Origin: CAYTZN01 sp964442495
GTDB taxonomy: Bacteria; Pseudomonadota; Gammaproteobacteria; Legionellales; Legionellaceae
Assembly (NCBI GenBank): GCA_964442495.1
Contig: CAYTZN010000019.1
Span: 1 to 39,015 of the forward strand
DNA length: 39,015 bases
Direction of reading: 5' to 3'
The translations under genes were made by a program, and so were the position numbers. Positions 1 through 8,264 of this stretch are shown one piece after another. Each line of letters opens with the position of its first letter. The first letter of the stretch is position 1. The notes beneath the pieces were generated by a model, which saw only the letters and a program-made list of their open reading frames with translations, ran no database searches and was not told the DNA's origin.

Positions 1-1
1 T

Positions 2-118
2 GGTTACGATGTTTACAACACTCGCGCAAGCAATAGATTATGTCTTTCAATCGATGATTTAAAAATCAATCGACTATATTATTCCGGTCTGATAAACGCC
101 CATTTTCATTATAAATAA
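2..118 (+). CDS. 3' end of an unidentified protein (partial, cut by window edge)
   Basis: From base 2 one frame stays open for 38 codons and ends with TAA at 116-118. The peptide begins GYDVYNTRASNR and ends GLINAHFHYK. Its composition looks like ordinary protein and no start is visible, so it is read as the C-terminus of a gene that begins left of the window. A sigma-70-like promoter for the next gene begins only 7 bases after the stop, which fits a gene boundary here. The product is not recognised. A chance open frame of this length is possible. Confidence 0.45.
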   Translation, partial: GYDVYNTRASNRLCLSIDDLKINRLYYSGLINAHFHYK

Positions 119-124
119 CTCAAT

Positions 125-153
125 TTGACAATATTGAAATCATAAACAATACT
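125..153 (+). promoter_or_regulatory. Putative sigma-70 promoter of the coiled-coil protein gene
   Basis: A perfect -35 box TTGACA (125-130) is followed after 17 bases by AATACT (148-153), a 4/6 match to the -10 box. The ATG at 187 lies about 27 bases past the expected transcription start. No known effector-regulator box was recognised nearby. Confidence 0.45.
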
Positions 154-186
154 TTTATTACAATATTTGTTCATTTTGAGAAAGGT

Positions 187-2019
187 ATGCTTGTTTCAAA
201 AGACAAAGTCATTGATGAAGTGAATTCGTTGTTAAAAAATGCAGCAACGAAGCGTCTGGACAGTGAAGCAGACAAAGACATGCGCTTTTGGTTGGAAGTT
301 GCACCCTACCTGTCGGTCTTAGGACTCTCCATGCCTAAAAACCCTAGCAGTATTCTTTCCTTACCCACCCTCATGGAGGGCCTTCTTTCGAATAATCTCC
401 AAAAAAAATCAAATTCTTTGGCGGAAGATCTGCAATCTACAGTGGCGAGGAAAGCGTTTTCAGCTCATCAAATCATTGGAATATTAAAAAAATACAATCA
501 CATCGATGCAGAGTCTTGTGCATCCTTTAGAGAGCAAATTTTTACCACGGCTACGAAAATCAATCATGCCATAGAGACAAACAAGGTAAAAATAGACGGT
601 ATGGATAAGACCTCTAAAAAGATAAAAAAATGGGGGGTCGACTTGCTCAAAGAGTACGGCATTATGATGATGGAAGAAGCGGCTGATGAGCCAGAGTTGG
701 ACGATAGTATTTTGCCTTCCCTAGGCAAATTAGTTGAGGTGGCTGCTACAAAAGTACCCGATTGTGATTGGGTGGTGATGGATTCGCCCTTAGGTAAAAT
801 ATCAGTAGAGAAGCTTAGAGCATTGGATCGTTCTGCATATATAATGGGCGAACATGGTTTGAGTTATTACGATAAATTGACAGGTCATCTTCAGAAAATA
901 AAGCTTGATAAAACATCCTTAATGGAGCTTACAAGTGAGTTTAAAGGGCTCAGTCATATTAAGCACCTATCGGTGGGGCAGATAAAAAAAATCATGTCTA
1001 TCACGCATCAAATCCCTGCGAGTAATATTGGCCTCTATGATTGCTTGAGAACATTGTACAATGCTAAAAAACTAAGAGATTCCTTGGAAAATAAGCATAA
1101 ATTTGATGATAAAAAATGTGCGGCCTATGACGAGCGTATTAAAGAATACATTGCTGAAGAGAAAAAATTTGAGAACATACAGAAACTAGGCGGGTTGTTT
1201 GCTAGGCTCGAAAATGAAGAAGAGATTTTAGGTCAAAAAGTTAATGCGGTGGCTCATGATGATTTAGGCCTTGATTGGAAATCGAAAGTTCTTAAAAAAA
1301 TAAATAAAGCAGGTTCTGATTTTTCAACCTATATCGATACCACTTTTTCTAAAAGTATTTCTGAATTAAAAGCAATGGAAGACACTGTGGGTCATCTACA
1401 GGAGCAACATCACCAGGCATTACGGCAATTGTTAACAATGGATGATAAGGACATTAATATTAAGTCTTTAACAGATTTCCAAGCGGAATTTAAAGTTGAT
1501 GAGGTTTTACAGCAGTTGCAACAAGTGCAACAAGACATAAAAGAATTAAGGGACGTGACCGTTAAAGGCCGAGATGATGCCATTGACTATGAAAAATTTT
1601 ATAAGCGCGTTGATTTGGTGTTAAAGAAAGCAGAAAAACTAGAAGGCAGTTTTGAAAAAATAAACGATCGCGTTGGTGAGATAAAAAATGATTTATTGAA
1701 ATTGCATGAGGATATTGCTAAATATAATCAAAAAACGGTCCACTCAAAGACCCGTCAAATAGCCAGGGCTCTCGTAAAAAATCCCGAGGGTTCGGGTAAA
1801 ACAAAGAGTGAAAAGACAGAAGCCGCAACAATACTAGACAAGATGGTGGTGGGTGAGCCTGAAGCTAGGCCCATTTCCCCTAGTTTTGGACGAGCAACGT
1901 CCGAGGGCAAGCTCGGGGCTTTAGCCAAAAACTTTAAATCGTATAAAGATCGGTTCAAAGAAGCGGCCAAAGACATGAACAATGTTGAAAACATTAGTCC
2001 GGCATCTAAATCCAAATAG
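187..2019 (+). CDS. Large coiled-coil protein of unknown function (effector-like)
   Basis: 610 residues, hydrophilic and rich in Lys, Glu, Asp and Leu, with no signal peptide and no clear membrane segment. Heptad-like stretches suggest coiled coil, most clearly around residues 290-360 and 400-525, including a Gln-rich patch near 433-448. The last 80 residues are low in structure and carry Lys/Ser/Pro-rich sequence, ending in SKSK. The start ATG has GAG six bases upstream and a promoter at 125-153. No catalytic domain is recognised. Large Legionella coiled-coil proteins with polar, disordered C-termini are often Dot/Icm substrates, but that is inference from type. It could also be a structural or polar protein. 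Confidence 0.8.
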   Translation: MLVSKDKVIDEVNSLLKNAATKRLDSEADKDMRFWLEVAPYLSVLGLSMPKNPSSILSLPTLMEGLLSNNLQKKSNSLAEDLQSTVARKAFSAHQIIGILKKYNHIDAESCASFREQIFTTATKINHAIETNKVKIDGMDKTSKKIKKWGVDLLKEYGIMMMEEAADEPELDDSILPSLGKLVEVAATKVPDCDWVVMDSPLGKISVEKLRALDRSAYIMGEHGLSYYDKLTGHLQKIKLDKTSLMELTSEFKGLSHIKHLSVGQIKKIMSITHQIPASNIGLYDCLRTLYNAKKLRDSLENKHKFDDKKCAAYDERIKEYIAEEKKFENIQKLGGLFARLENEEEILGQKVNAVAHDDLGLDWKSKVLKKINKAGSDFSTYIDTTFSKSISELKAMEDTVGHLQEQHHQALRQLLTMDDKDINIKSLTDFQAEFKVDEVLQQLQQVQQDIKELRDVTVKGRDDAIDYEKFYKRVDLVLKKAEKLEGSFEKINDRVGEIKNDLLKLHEDIAKYNQKTVHSKTRQIARALVKNPEGSGKTKSEKTEAATILDKMVVGEPEARPISPSFGRATSEGKLGALAKNFKSYKDRFKEAAKDMNNVENISPASKSK

Positions 2020-2049
2020 ATTGCACAAAAAATAATAGAACGATTACAA

Positions 2050-2664
2050 CTAAAATGAGGTTGATTTTTTATCAAAAAGACCCTTTTGGTCATGGTCTTT
2101 TACCTCGTCTAATAACTCCCTTACGGCATTTAAAGGCAATCCCATCACTGAGTAAAAGCAGCCGTCTATTTTAGAGATAAATTGCCCTATGTAACTTTGA
2201 ATGCCATATGCCCCTGCTTTGTCTAGATAATCACCTGTAGATAAATAATGGTGTATGGCTTTATCAGATAGGGTTGAAAAATGAACCGTCGTGGTGTTAG
2301 AAACTATTTTTTGAAAGTTCAAATACGTTAAGCCTATACTTGTAATAACCTGATGTTGTGAATCAGAATAAGCGGACAACATGGCAAAAGCATCGTCATA
2401 ATCATGTGGTTTGCCTAAAATGCGTTTGTTTAAGACGACTTCTGTATCAGCACATAAGACAGGCATTTTCGGTAAGTTTTCTTGTACTATCTTGTTCCAT
2501 GCGGCATTTGATTTTTCTTCGGTGATACGTTTTGAATAGGCCTCAGGCGTTTCATCAGGTGCTATTTCTTCATCAATATTGGTAAAGAGGTATTCAAAGT
2601 CAACGCCCATTTGCTGCAGCAATTCACGGCGTCTTGGGCTTTTGGAGGCTAAGTAAATTTTCAT
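2050..2664 (-). CDS. maf: Maf-type nucleoside triphosphate pyrophosphatase (YhdE-like)
   Basis: 204 residues. Maf proteins hydrolyse non-canonical or excess nucleoside triphosphates to monophosphate and pyrophosphate in the cytoplasm; the YhdE branch prefers dTTP/UTP. The N-terminus has the family signature ASKSPRR (residues 6-12), the catalytic Asp is in CADTEVV (Asp73), and DKAGAYGIQ plus the GLPL motif follow. These are features of the YhdE rather than the YceF branch. The ATG at 2664 is chosen because upstream in-frame residues do not fit the family and because it follows the stop of the small upstream ORF by one base. It is the last gene of a HAD / small membrane protein / maf operon. 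Confidence 0.93.
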   Translation of the reverse strand: MKIYLASKSPRRRELLQQMGVDFEYLFTNIDEEIAPDETPEAYSKRITEEKSNAAWNKIVQENLPKMPVLCADTEVVLNKRILGKPHDYDDAFAMLSAYSDSQHQVITSIGLTYLNFQKIVSNTTTVHFSTLSDKAIHHYLSTGDYLDKAGAYGIQSYIGQFISKIDGCFYSVMGLPLNAVRELLDEVKDHDQKGLFDKKSTSF

Positions 2665-2665
2665 G

Positions 2666-2887
2666 TTATCCAACAATGGGGCAGATATGGGTGCCAAGCA
2701 AGATGAAGGTTCCTAATATCAAATAAGCACCAACCGCTATCCAAAAGGCTAACGGTTCTTCGCTGCGTATAATGACACCTTTATAGTATGTTTTGCCGGA
2801 TACAATGGAGACGAATGCGCACATTAAAAATACGCTGCCTAAAAAACGTAACATACCGACATGATTTGGAGCTATTTTACACATCAT
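2666..2887 (-). CDS. Small two-helix membrane protein, unknown function
   Basis: About 73 residues from the ATG at 2887 (a TTG at 2902 or an ATG at 2854 are alternatives; none has a clear ribosome site). Two hydrophobic segments are visible, around LRFLGSVFLMCAFVSIV and LAFWIAVGAYLILGTFILL, so it is probably an inner-membrane protein. It sits between the HAD phosphatase stop and the maf start with only one base before maf. That suggests it is translated by coupling and is a real operon member. The family is not recognised. Confidence 0.6.
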   Translation of the reverse strand: MMCKIAPNHVGMLRFLGSVFLMCAFVSIVSGKTYYKGVIIRSEEPLAFWIAVGAYLILGTFILLGTHICPIVG

Positions 2888-2909
2888 TTGATGGTTATCC
2901 AAAAAGTCA

Positions 2910-3530
2910 TTATTGATAACTCAATATTAGTAGATCTTTAGGATCTTTCACAATAAAAGAGGGTTGATATTTTAATAGGGCTTTTTCAGAGTTATAGCCC
3001 CATGTTACGGCTACAGAGATAATATTGTTAGTTTTTGCCGCATCAATGTCGCGTGTTTCATCACCAATATACATGGCGTTTGCAGGGTCAATTTTATAAT
3101 GGGTAAGTGTTTTTTTGATTAATTTTTTCTTGGAAAAATAATTGGACGCATGCACGAAGGAAAAAATATGATGTAGATTATTTGTCTCGAGCCATAAATT
3201 TACGTTTTCCACTGAATTTGAGGTTAATATTCCTAGCGTAAATTTTGCACGGTGAAGTTGCTCTAGTGTGTCTTTGATACCAGGTACGGGCGTTAATGTG
3301 GCTATTTTATGATGCAAATGTTTTCTCATTTGAGTAATGAGCTTGGGCACTTTATAATGGGGAATATTTAAATGCTTAATGATTTCTATGGAAGATAAAT
3401 CGCGAAGGTCTTCTATGTCATCCAGGTGAATTTTTTTTAAAGAAAATTCATCTGCTAATAAGAGGGCTTTTTCCATCACACAACTAAAGCTATTCACCAG
3501 GGTACCATCAAAATCAAATATCAGGTGCAT
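2910..3530 (-). CDS. HAD-superfamily hydrolase, phosphoglycolate-phosphatase-like
   Basis: 206 residues with the full set of HAD motifs. Motif I is DFDGTLV (Asp6 nucleophile and Asp8), motif II is the ILTSN segment near residue 100, a Lys precedes motif IV, and motif IV is YIGDETRDIDAA. A helical cap domain lies between motifs I and II, as in the Gph/PGP branch. It should be a cytoplasmic Mg2+-dependent phosphatase acting on a small phosphorylated metabolite; the substrate cannot be read from sequence. It is the first gene of the operon with the small membrane protein and maf. Confidence 0.85.
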   Translation of the reverse strand: MHLIFDFDGTLVNSFSCVMEKALLLADEFSLKKIHLDDIEDLRDLSSIEIIKHLNIPHYKVPKLITQMRKHLHHKIATLTPVPGIKDTLEQLHRAKFTLGILTSNSVENVNLWLETNNLHHIFSFVHASNYFSKKKLIKKTLTHYKIDPANAMYIGDETRDIDAAKTNNIISVAVTWGYNSEKALLKYQPSFIVKDPKDLLILSYQ

Positions 3531-3604
3531 TATTAGGTCCCGTTTTTGGTTAATCTATTATGGTATAAAAAATCAGGTAACCGTAAGGCTTATCGACATT
3601 AATG

Positions 3605-3742
3605 TTAAAACTTTGTAATAGGATCACTTGCGGGAAAGGTATTGGCTAAGTCCCTGTCTAGTTCTTTGTCTTTTTTCGTTTTTCTTTTCGTTAAGATGCC
3701 TTCTTTTTTAGGCAATGATTTTTTTATGGTTTTGGGGTTCAT
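3605..3742 (-). CDS. 45-residue FPASDP-motif protein
   Basis: The product begins MNPKTIKKSLPKKEG and ends LANTFPASDPITKF. The first half is strongly basic. The end carries FPASDP, a motif that recurs near the ends of small uncharacterised proteobacterial proteins; this is recalled knowledge and no function is known. A perfect AGGAGG (reverse of 3747-3752) sits four bases before the ATG. Upstream on the same strand are a terminator-like hairpin (3761-3785) and a near-perfect promoter (3837-3865). The gene overlaps the end of a leader ORF in another frame. Confidence 0.65.
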   Translation of the reverse strand: MNPKTIKKSLPKKEGILTKRKTKKDKELDRDLANTFPASDPITKF

Positions 3743-3815
3743 ACATCCTCCTCTCCCTGGATAACAAAAACCACCCGAGGGGTGGCTCTTGCTGTTGGTT
3801 AATGTCGACTTGCAT
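3708..3815 (-). CDS. Possible 35-residue leader peptide spanning the hairpin
   Basis: ATG at 3815 is preceded by AGGA about ten bases upstream and follows the promoter by about 20 bases. The frame (MQVDINQQQEPPLGW and on) runs straight through the terminator-like hairpin and the ribosome site of the 45-residue gene, and stops at 3708 inside that gene. A translated leader through a terminator could prevent termination, as in attenuation. It has QQQ and PP but no long run of one amino acid as in classical biosynthetic leaders. The frame may be accidental. Confidence 0.25.
   Translation of the reverse strand: MQVDINQQQEPPLGWFLLSRERRMYEPQNHKKIIA
3761..3785 (-). terminator. Rho-independent terminator / attenuator upstream of the 45-residue gene
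   Basis: On the minus strand CCACCC-CTC-GGGTGG forms a perfect 6-bp GC-rich stem with a 3-base loop, followed at once by TTTTTGTTAT. It lies between the promoter at 3837-3865 and the gene start at 3742, so it would cut transcripts short at about 65-70 nt. The result is either an attenuated leader or a very short RNA. Confidence 0.65.
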
Positions 3816-3836
3816 CTTCATTAATCCTACAATTAA

Positions 3837-3865
3837 AATATAGTTTATTGTGTGCAATTTGTCAA
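3837..3865 (-). promoter_or_regulatory. Near-consensus sigma-70 promoter
   Basis: The minus strand reads TTGACA (3860-3865), a 17-base spacer, then TATATT (3837-3842). This is one of the best promoter matches in the window and points at the attenuator and the 45-residue gene. Confidence 0.7.
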
Positions 3866-4061
3866 ATTTAAGAGCATTTTTTTCGTCATTGGTTAGTGTG
3901 TTTATGGCGTACATAAGACGGCGAAGCTTGTTTGAAAAATGGTAACGGTTGATTTGGCTTAGGCCATGTGTTACCCCTATGGTTTAAGGGAGCCCGTGGA
4001 CTCTGGTTCTTTGTCTTCGTTATTTGGGATTTTTCATTTGTAGAGAGTAATCGTAATTGTC

Positions 4062-5792
4062 TTATTTTATCTTTAATGTAGCCTCCGTGAAGACGTCTGG
4101 ATTTTTTAAAACATCTAATTTTTCTTTATAGTGTGTTGCAGGATTGGCTGTCGGAGCCGGTGTTTCTGTGAACGTGGTGTGGGTACTATTTTTTAGAGCG
4201 GTTTCATAATGTTTTATTGTATCCAATAATGTAATGATCTGTTCGAGCTCCTCTTTTAACCCAGGCAAAGAGGACATTAGCTTATCATTTGTCTTAAGGG
4301 CCAAAATAATATTAGCTGCGGCGTTATGTCTTGTTTCATCAGTGGTCGTTTTATCTAACAGTCGGTCTATTTCAGCTTTTATTGGCATTATTAAGTGGCG
4401 TTTTTCAGGGTTGGTATTCAACTTATCGACCCACATGTCTTTACTGACTAAATTGTCATTTAATGCCGCGCGGGTGGTGGCAATATGTTCGAACAAGTCG
4501 TGTGTTTCATGGAGTACTTTTAAGTCTAAAGAAATGGCTATGTATTCACTAAGTTTGCTTTTAATTTCATCAAGTTTCATTTTTTGTTTTTTAGTAGGAT
4601 TTGATTCGTATAATTTCATTAATTTTTTATAAGCAAGCATGCCATTTTGCTGAAATGTGGTGTCATTGGACAGCACATATAATTTAATGGTATCGCGCAA
4701 ATCAGTGAATAATTCATGATAGGGGCCTTTTTTGTTATCTGTTAAAGCCTTATTGACCAATAAATTTAATGAGTCTCTTATTTCATGAAGTCTTTCTGAG
4801 TTATTAATAAGCACCATGCTTGATCTTATACACATGACATCGACGTGATATACATTTTCATGGTGTGGATCTTGGTAGATATGGGTTGGGATCATTGCAA
4901 TATCATCTGGAATACGTGAAATAAATTCTGACTCCGAGGCGATTGCAGAAACATTGGCAATATTATAAAAGTCAGCAAGTTCCTCAGGGTTTTGGATGCG
5001 CAATACAAGCCCTGTTTCAGATTGAGCAGCAAAATTAATGGCAACGTTTTTTTCATCTGTTGTGCTGACTATTTTTTTTGAGGCAATGTCAGCAATACTG
5101 ATTTGAGCTAGTTCGACGGGGTCAATGGCTGTTAAATCGCCATCAGCTTGGAGTTGTTTAACACGTTCAAATTTTTTTATTACAGTATCATACCCAAAGC
5201 TTTGACCTCTGAATATTTCAAAGGGGGTTTCCTGTAACTCTTGTCTTCTTTTTTCTAGCCCTGCTTTATGGATGGCAACGTTCAGCAATAGTGCCATTTG
5301 ACGTTCTTCTAGAGTGGTTGTTGTAGGGTCATTGTAGCCACCTAAAATAGCGTTTATTTTTTTATAAAAGGCGCTTTCTTTGGTATACATTCGTAATAAA
5401 ACATCTCTAAACAAAGGTGGGCTTTTCAGTTGTTGTAATAATTCGCTCTGACATTTTTTATATAAATCTGAGAGCGCTTGTTTTTCATGGAAGTGAGTGA
5501 ATACCAGCGGACTATTTTTAATAACATCTTCAATTGATTTTAAAAAAGAACCGGTTAAATGTTCAGCAACGATGGTCAACTGAGCTCTTTTTGTCATGTT
5601 TTCCAGTGCTTCTGTAGAAATGGCTGGTATCAAGCTACGTTGTTTAGGCGGGTCTTTCATTTTTTCTAATAGAAGTTGAAGTGTTTGTTTAACGGCCAAC
5701 TCTTCTTTTTCAAACACTTTAGGAGGCATTCTGTAGGTATTGAAAATTAATAGTCGAACACTGTTTTTGATATCTTCAGGTAAATTTCTCAT
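4062..5792 (-). CDS. Candidate mono-ADP-ribosyltransferase, effector-like
   Basis: 576 residues from ATG 5792, which has GAGG five bases upstream; an in-frame ATG at 5822 would add ten residues but has a poorer ribosome site. The middle of the protein shows, in order and spacing, the hallmarks of R-S-E class mono-ADP-ribosyltransferases. These are FRGQSFG (Arg195), KKIVSTTDEKNVAINFA (Ser243-Thr-Thr) and SESEF (Glu287-x-Glu289). That arrangement binds NAD and positions the catalytic Glu. The N-terminal 190 residues are helical, and the C-terminal 220 residues are charged and helical with a Thr/Pro-rich stretch near the end. There is no signal peptide. The gene stands alone with its own promoter. 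The ART assignment is motif-based and the target is unknown. Export by a type IV system is inferred from the genomic setting only. Confidence 0.8.
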   Translation of the reverse strand: MRNLPEDIKNSVRLLIFNTYRMPPKVFEKEELAVKQTLQLLLEKMKDPPKQRSLIPAISTEALENMTKRAQLTIVAEHLTGSFLKSIEDVIKNSPLVFTHFHEKQALSDLYKKCQSELLQQLKSPPLFRDVLLRMYTKESAFYKKINAILGGYNDPTTTTLEERQMALLLNVAIHKAGLEKRRQELQETPFEIFRGQSFGYDTVIKKFERVKQLQADGDLTAIDPVELAQISIADIASKKIVSTTDEKNVAINFAAQSETGLVLRIQNPEELADFYNIANVSAIASESEFISRIPDDIAMIPTHIYQDPHHENVYHVDVMCIRSSMVLINNSERLHEIRDSLNLLVNKALTDNKKGPYHELFTDLRDTIKLYVLSNDTTFQQNGMLAYKKLMKLYESNPTKKQKMKLDEIKSKLSEYIAISLDLKVLHETHDLFEHIATTRAALNDNLVSKDMWVDKLNTNPEKRHLIMPIKAEIDRLLDKTTTDETRHNAAANIILALKTNDKLMSSLPGLKEELEQIITLLDTIKHYETALKNSTHTTFTETPAPTANPATHYKEKLDVLKNPDVFTEATLKIK

Positions 5793-5842
5793 CTTAGCCT
5801 CATTTAATGGATACCGCGGCATGTATTCTTTTCACCTACTTA

Positions 5843-5872
5843 AATATAGTAACAAAAGATCTATTTGTCCAA
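5843..5872 (-). promoter_or_regulatory. Putative promoter of the ADP-ribosyltransferase-like gene
   Basis: The minus strand has TTGGAC (5867-5872), 18 bases, then TATATT (5843-5848). The ATG at 5792 is about 44 bases past the expected start point, leaving room for its GAGG ribosome site; the ATG at 5822 would leave only about 14 bases. Confidence 0.45.
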
Positions 5873-5979
5873 ATTCAATACTTTGTGTATTTAATTTTAT
5901 AAGCAATGGGATGGTTGGTTAAAAGGGTTTATGCTACGTTTAGGGGTTAACGCGGGTGTTTGTTTTACGGTGATTTACT

Positions 5980-6987
5980 ATGTTAAATGAGTTGTGTTTT
6001 GCTTATGGGCGTCCTGGTTCTTCTGGACAAATTAAAAGTGTCCCTGAGGATTTTTATGTTGAGGAAAATTTAGGTTTTGAATTGTCTGGTGAGGGTGAGC
6101 ATTTATGTTTATTTATTGAAAAAATGGGCCTTAATACGGAGGAAATGGTTAAAATTATCAGCCGAAGTTTGGGCCTTCCTCAAAAAATCATTTCATATGC
6201 GGGCCTTAAAGATAAATTTGCGAAAACAGCACAATGGTTTAGTTTGCATTTGCCAGGGATGGATAGCCCAGATTTAGACATTTTAACCACAGAGAGCCAT
6301 CGTGTATTAAAAGCAGTACGGCACAACAAAAAATTAAAAATCGGTGCTCTTAAAGAAAATCATTTCATCATTAAAATCCGTCATTTTATACCAGACGAAA
6401 AAGAGTTATTGGCGCGTATCGAAAAAATTAAACGGCATGGTGTTCCTAATTATTTCGGCCCTCAACGTTTTGGTCACAATAGTGCAAATTTAACGCGTGC
6501 TAAAGAAATTTTATTAGACAATAAAAAAATAAAAAATCGTCATTTGAGAGGTATTTATTATTCTGCTGCGCGCTCTTTTCTTTTTAATCAAATTGTAAGT
6601 TTAAGGGTGGGGCAGGGAATTTGGAATCAACCTTTAACGGGTGATTTGATGATGTTGGTTGGTAGTCACAGTGTTTTTCAATTGGATGCTGTGGATGATG
6701 AAATCAGGTTGCGTGTGAGTGAAAATGATGTTTTTCCTGCTGCACCACTCTGGGGTAAAGGTAAAGAATTGGTGACTCAAGAGGCCCTGACGCTTCAGCA
6801 AGCGGCAATTGAGCCTTGGAGCGATTGGTGTGATGCTTTAGAAGCTCATGGATTGCAAAAGTCTTATCGCTCAATGGTGCTTTTGCCAGAGAACCTTCAA
6901 TTTGAAGAGGATACCTTTAGTTTTACACTCCCAACAGGCTCTTATGCTACGGCCCTTTTAAGGGAGTTGTTGACAGACATTGTCTAG
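5980..6987 (+). CDS. truD: tRNA pseudouridine(13) synthase TruD
   Basis: 335 residues. TruD isomerises U13 of tRNA-Glu to pseudouridine. The catalytic Asp is in SYAGLKDKFAKTAQWF (Asp78), matching the GLKD motif of the family. The NYFGPQRFGHNSANL segment and the late LPTGSYATALLREL segment are also typical. Length fits the family (about 340-350). An SD-poor leader (GGTG) precedes the ATG. The next gene is def, 76 bases downstream on the same strand. Confidence 0.95.
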   Translation: MLNELCFAYGRPGSSGQIKSVPEDFYVEENLGFELSGEGEHLCLFIEKMGLNTEEMVKIISRSLGLPQKIISYAGLKDKFAKTAQWFSLHLPGMDSPDLDILTTESHRVLKAVRHNKKLKIGALKENHFIIKIRHFIPDEKELLARIEKIKRHGVPNYFGPQRFGHNSANLTRAKEILLDNKKIKNRHLRGIYYSAARSFLFNQIVSLRVGQGIWNQPLTGDLMMLVGSHSVFQLDAVDDEIRLRVSENDVFPAAPLWGKGKELVTQEALTLQQAAIEPWSDWCDALEAHGLQKSYRSMVLLPENLQFEEDTFSFTLPTGSYATALLRELLTDIV

Positions 6988-7063
6988 CATGTAAGCAGTA
7001 TAGCTCTTCATTCATGTTTGTTATATTTTTATTCTAGGTCTCTATTATTAAGGGTTAAAATCA

Positions 7064-7618
7064 ATGACGCGTAAAGCCGTAGTAAAAATGGGCAACCTAA
7101 AACTAGCAACCCCCTCTGATGCAATTTTGGATATAGATAAGTCCCATACTGAGCTTTTAATGTTGATTCAAGACATGAAAGACACCATGGACGAAGAGGG
7201 CGGTGTTGGAATTGCAGCGCCTCAAATTGGGTGTAATAAACGCGTTATTATTTTTGGTTTTGAAGATAGCCTGCGCTACCCGCAGGAAAAAAGCATTCCG
7301 TTTACGGTGTTGATTAACCCTAGCATGAAAATTCTCTCCCCAGACATTGTCGATGGTTGGGAGGGTTGTTTGAGTGTGCCAGGCTTAAGAGGCTTGGTGC
7401 CACGATACAATCATATTGAATATAAAGGGTATGACCTTCATGGAAATACAATGACGCGAATTGTTGAAGGTTTTCATGCGCGGGTTTTTCAGCATGAATA
7501 TGATCATCTGGAGGGCGTGCTCTATCCACGACGAATTAAAGATTTGCGGTTCTTTGGTTTTGAGGATGAGCTAATGAATAATCCGGAGCTTTACTCACTG
7601 CATTTGTTGATTTTCTAA
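7064..7618 (+). CDS. def: Peptide deformylase
   Basis: 184 residues. It removes the formyl group from nascent proteins using a metal ion. All three motifs are intact: GVGIAAPQ (47-54), EGCLS with metal ligand Cys102, and QHEYDH with His144, Glu145 and His148. The C-terminal 25 residues after the LYPRRI segment are longer than in the E. coli enzyme and run to FGFEDELMNNPELY. A housekeeping def normally sits beside fmt, so this copy next to truD may be a second deformylase of the genome. That cannot be checked here. Confidence 0.93.
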   Translation: MTRKAVVKMGNLKLATPSDAILDIDKSHTELLMLIQDMKDTMDEEGGVGIAAPQIGCNKRVIIFGFEDSLRYPQEKSIPFTVLINPSMKILSPDIVDGWEGCLSVPGLRGLVPRYNHIEYKGYDLHGNTMTRIVEGFHARVFQHEYDHLEGVLYPRRIKDLRFFGFEDELMNNPELYSLHLLIF

Positions 7619-7679
7619 TGTTTATCTCAGAAGCTTGATGAGAAAAATTAAAGAAAATCAACAAATAAGCGTCTTGCAA

Positions 7680-8120
7680 TTAAGCTTTTAACCCTACTGG
7701 GAATAAAATACTAATGGCATTGTTGGTTTGACCTTGTACTGCACCACCGCGACCATTTGTTAATGTATAAGAAACGGTGAAGTAGGGATCTGTAGAAATG
7801 CTACTTTGGTAAGAACAAGAAACGCGCCCCGTCGTGCTGTCATAAGCGGCTGCATCATTGAAGTAATTGGTTAAATTACCGGGTGTATTGGAAGGAATAC
7901 CTTCTGATTTAAAGTACACAAATACAGTTTGTGACAGTAATGACTGAGAACCAAACCCTGCAATATAATTGCCAAAGTTCGTTAATTGAGAACTTCCATT
8001 TTGCGTTCCAGGGCATGCCACATAAGTAGAGACACTCACAGGATCAGCGGTTACTACGCCTGATGCAAATACAGCACTGGATAATACTAATAGTGATATT
8101 AAAGAACGTTTGGTATTCAT
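7680..8120 (-). CDS. Small secreted protein, unknown function
   Basis: 146 residues from ATG 8120, which has AAGGAG five bases upstream; longer in-frame starts lack this and do not begin with a signal. Residues 1-26 form a classic signal peptide (basic start, hydrophobic core SLISLLVLSSAVFASGV, then cleavage near TADP). The mature part is Ser/Thr/Asn/Gly/Tyr-rich, with two Cys (in YVACPG and VSCSYQ) that could form a disulfide in the periplasm or outside the cell. No family is recognised. Confidence 0.75.
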   Translation of the reverse strand: MNTKRSLISLLVLSSAVFASGVVTADPVSVSTYVACPGTQNGSSQLTNFGNYIAGFGSQSLLSQTVFVYFKSEGIPSNTPGNLTNYFNDAAAYDSTTGRVSCSYQSSISTDPYFTVSYTLTNGRGGAVQGQTNNAISILFPVGLKA

Positions 8121-8264
8121 CTTAGCTCCTTCTACTGATAAGTTTTTGGTTCCAAAAAACGCTCCTGAACTAGAGCGAACACCAGTATGGGCGTAAGAAA
8201 ATGGCTTGTCAACCAACGTTATTTTTCTTAAAAAATATTATCTATATTGGGGGTGAATGAGCTA

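Noticed and set aside
3866..4061. Small ORF or RNA between the ADP-ribosyltransferase-like gene and the 45-residue gene unit
   Set aside because: All frames have early stops and no convincing hairpin with a T-run was found.
4234..4632. 132-codon plus-strand ORF
   Set aside because: Antisense to the ADP-ribosyltransferase-like gene, hydrophobic by chance from the complementary codons.
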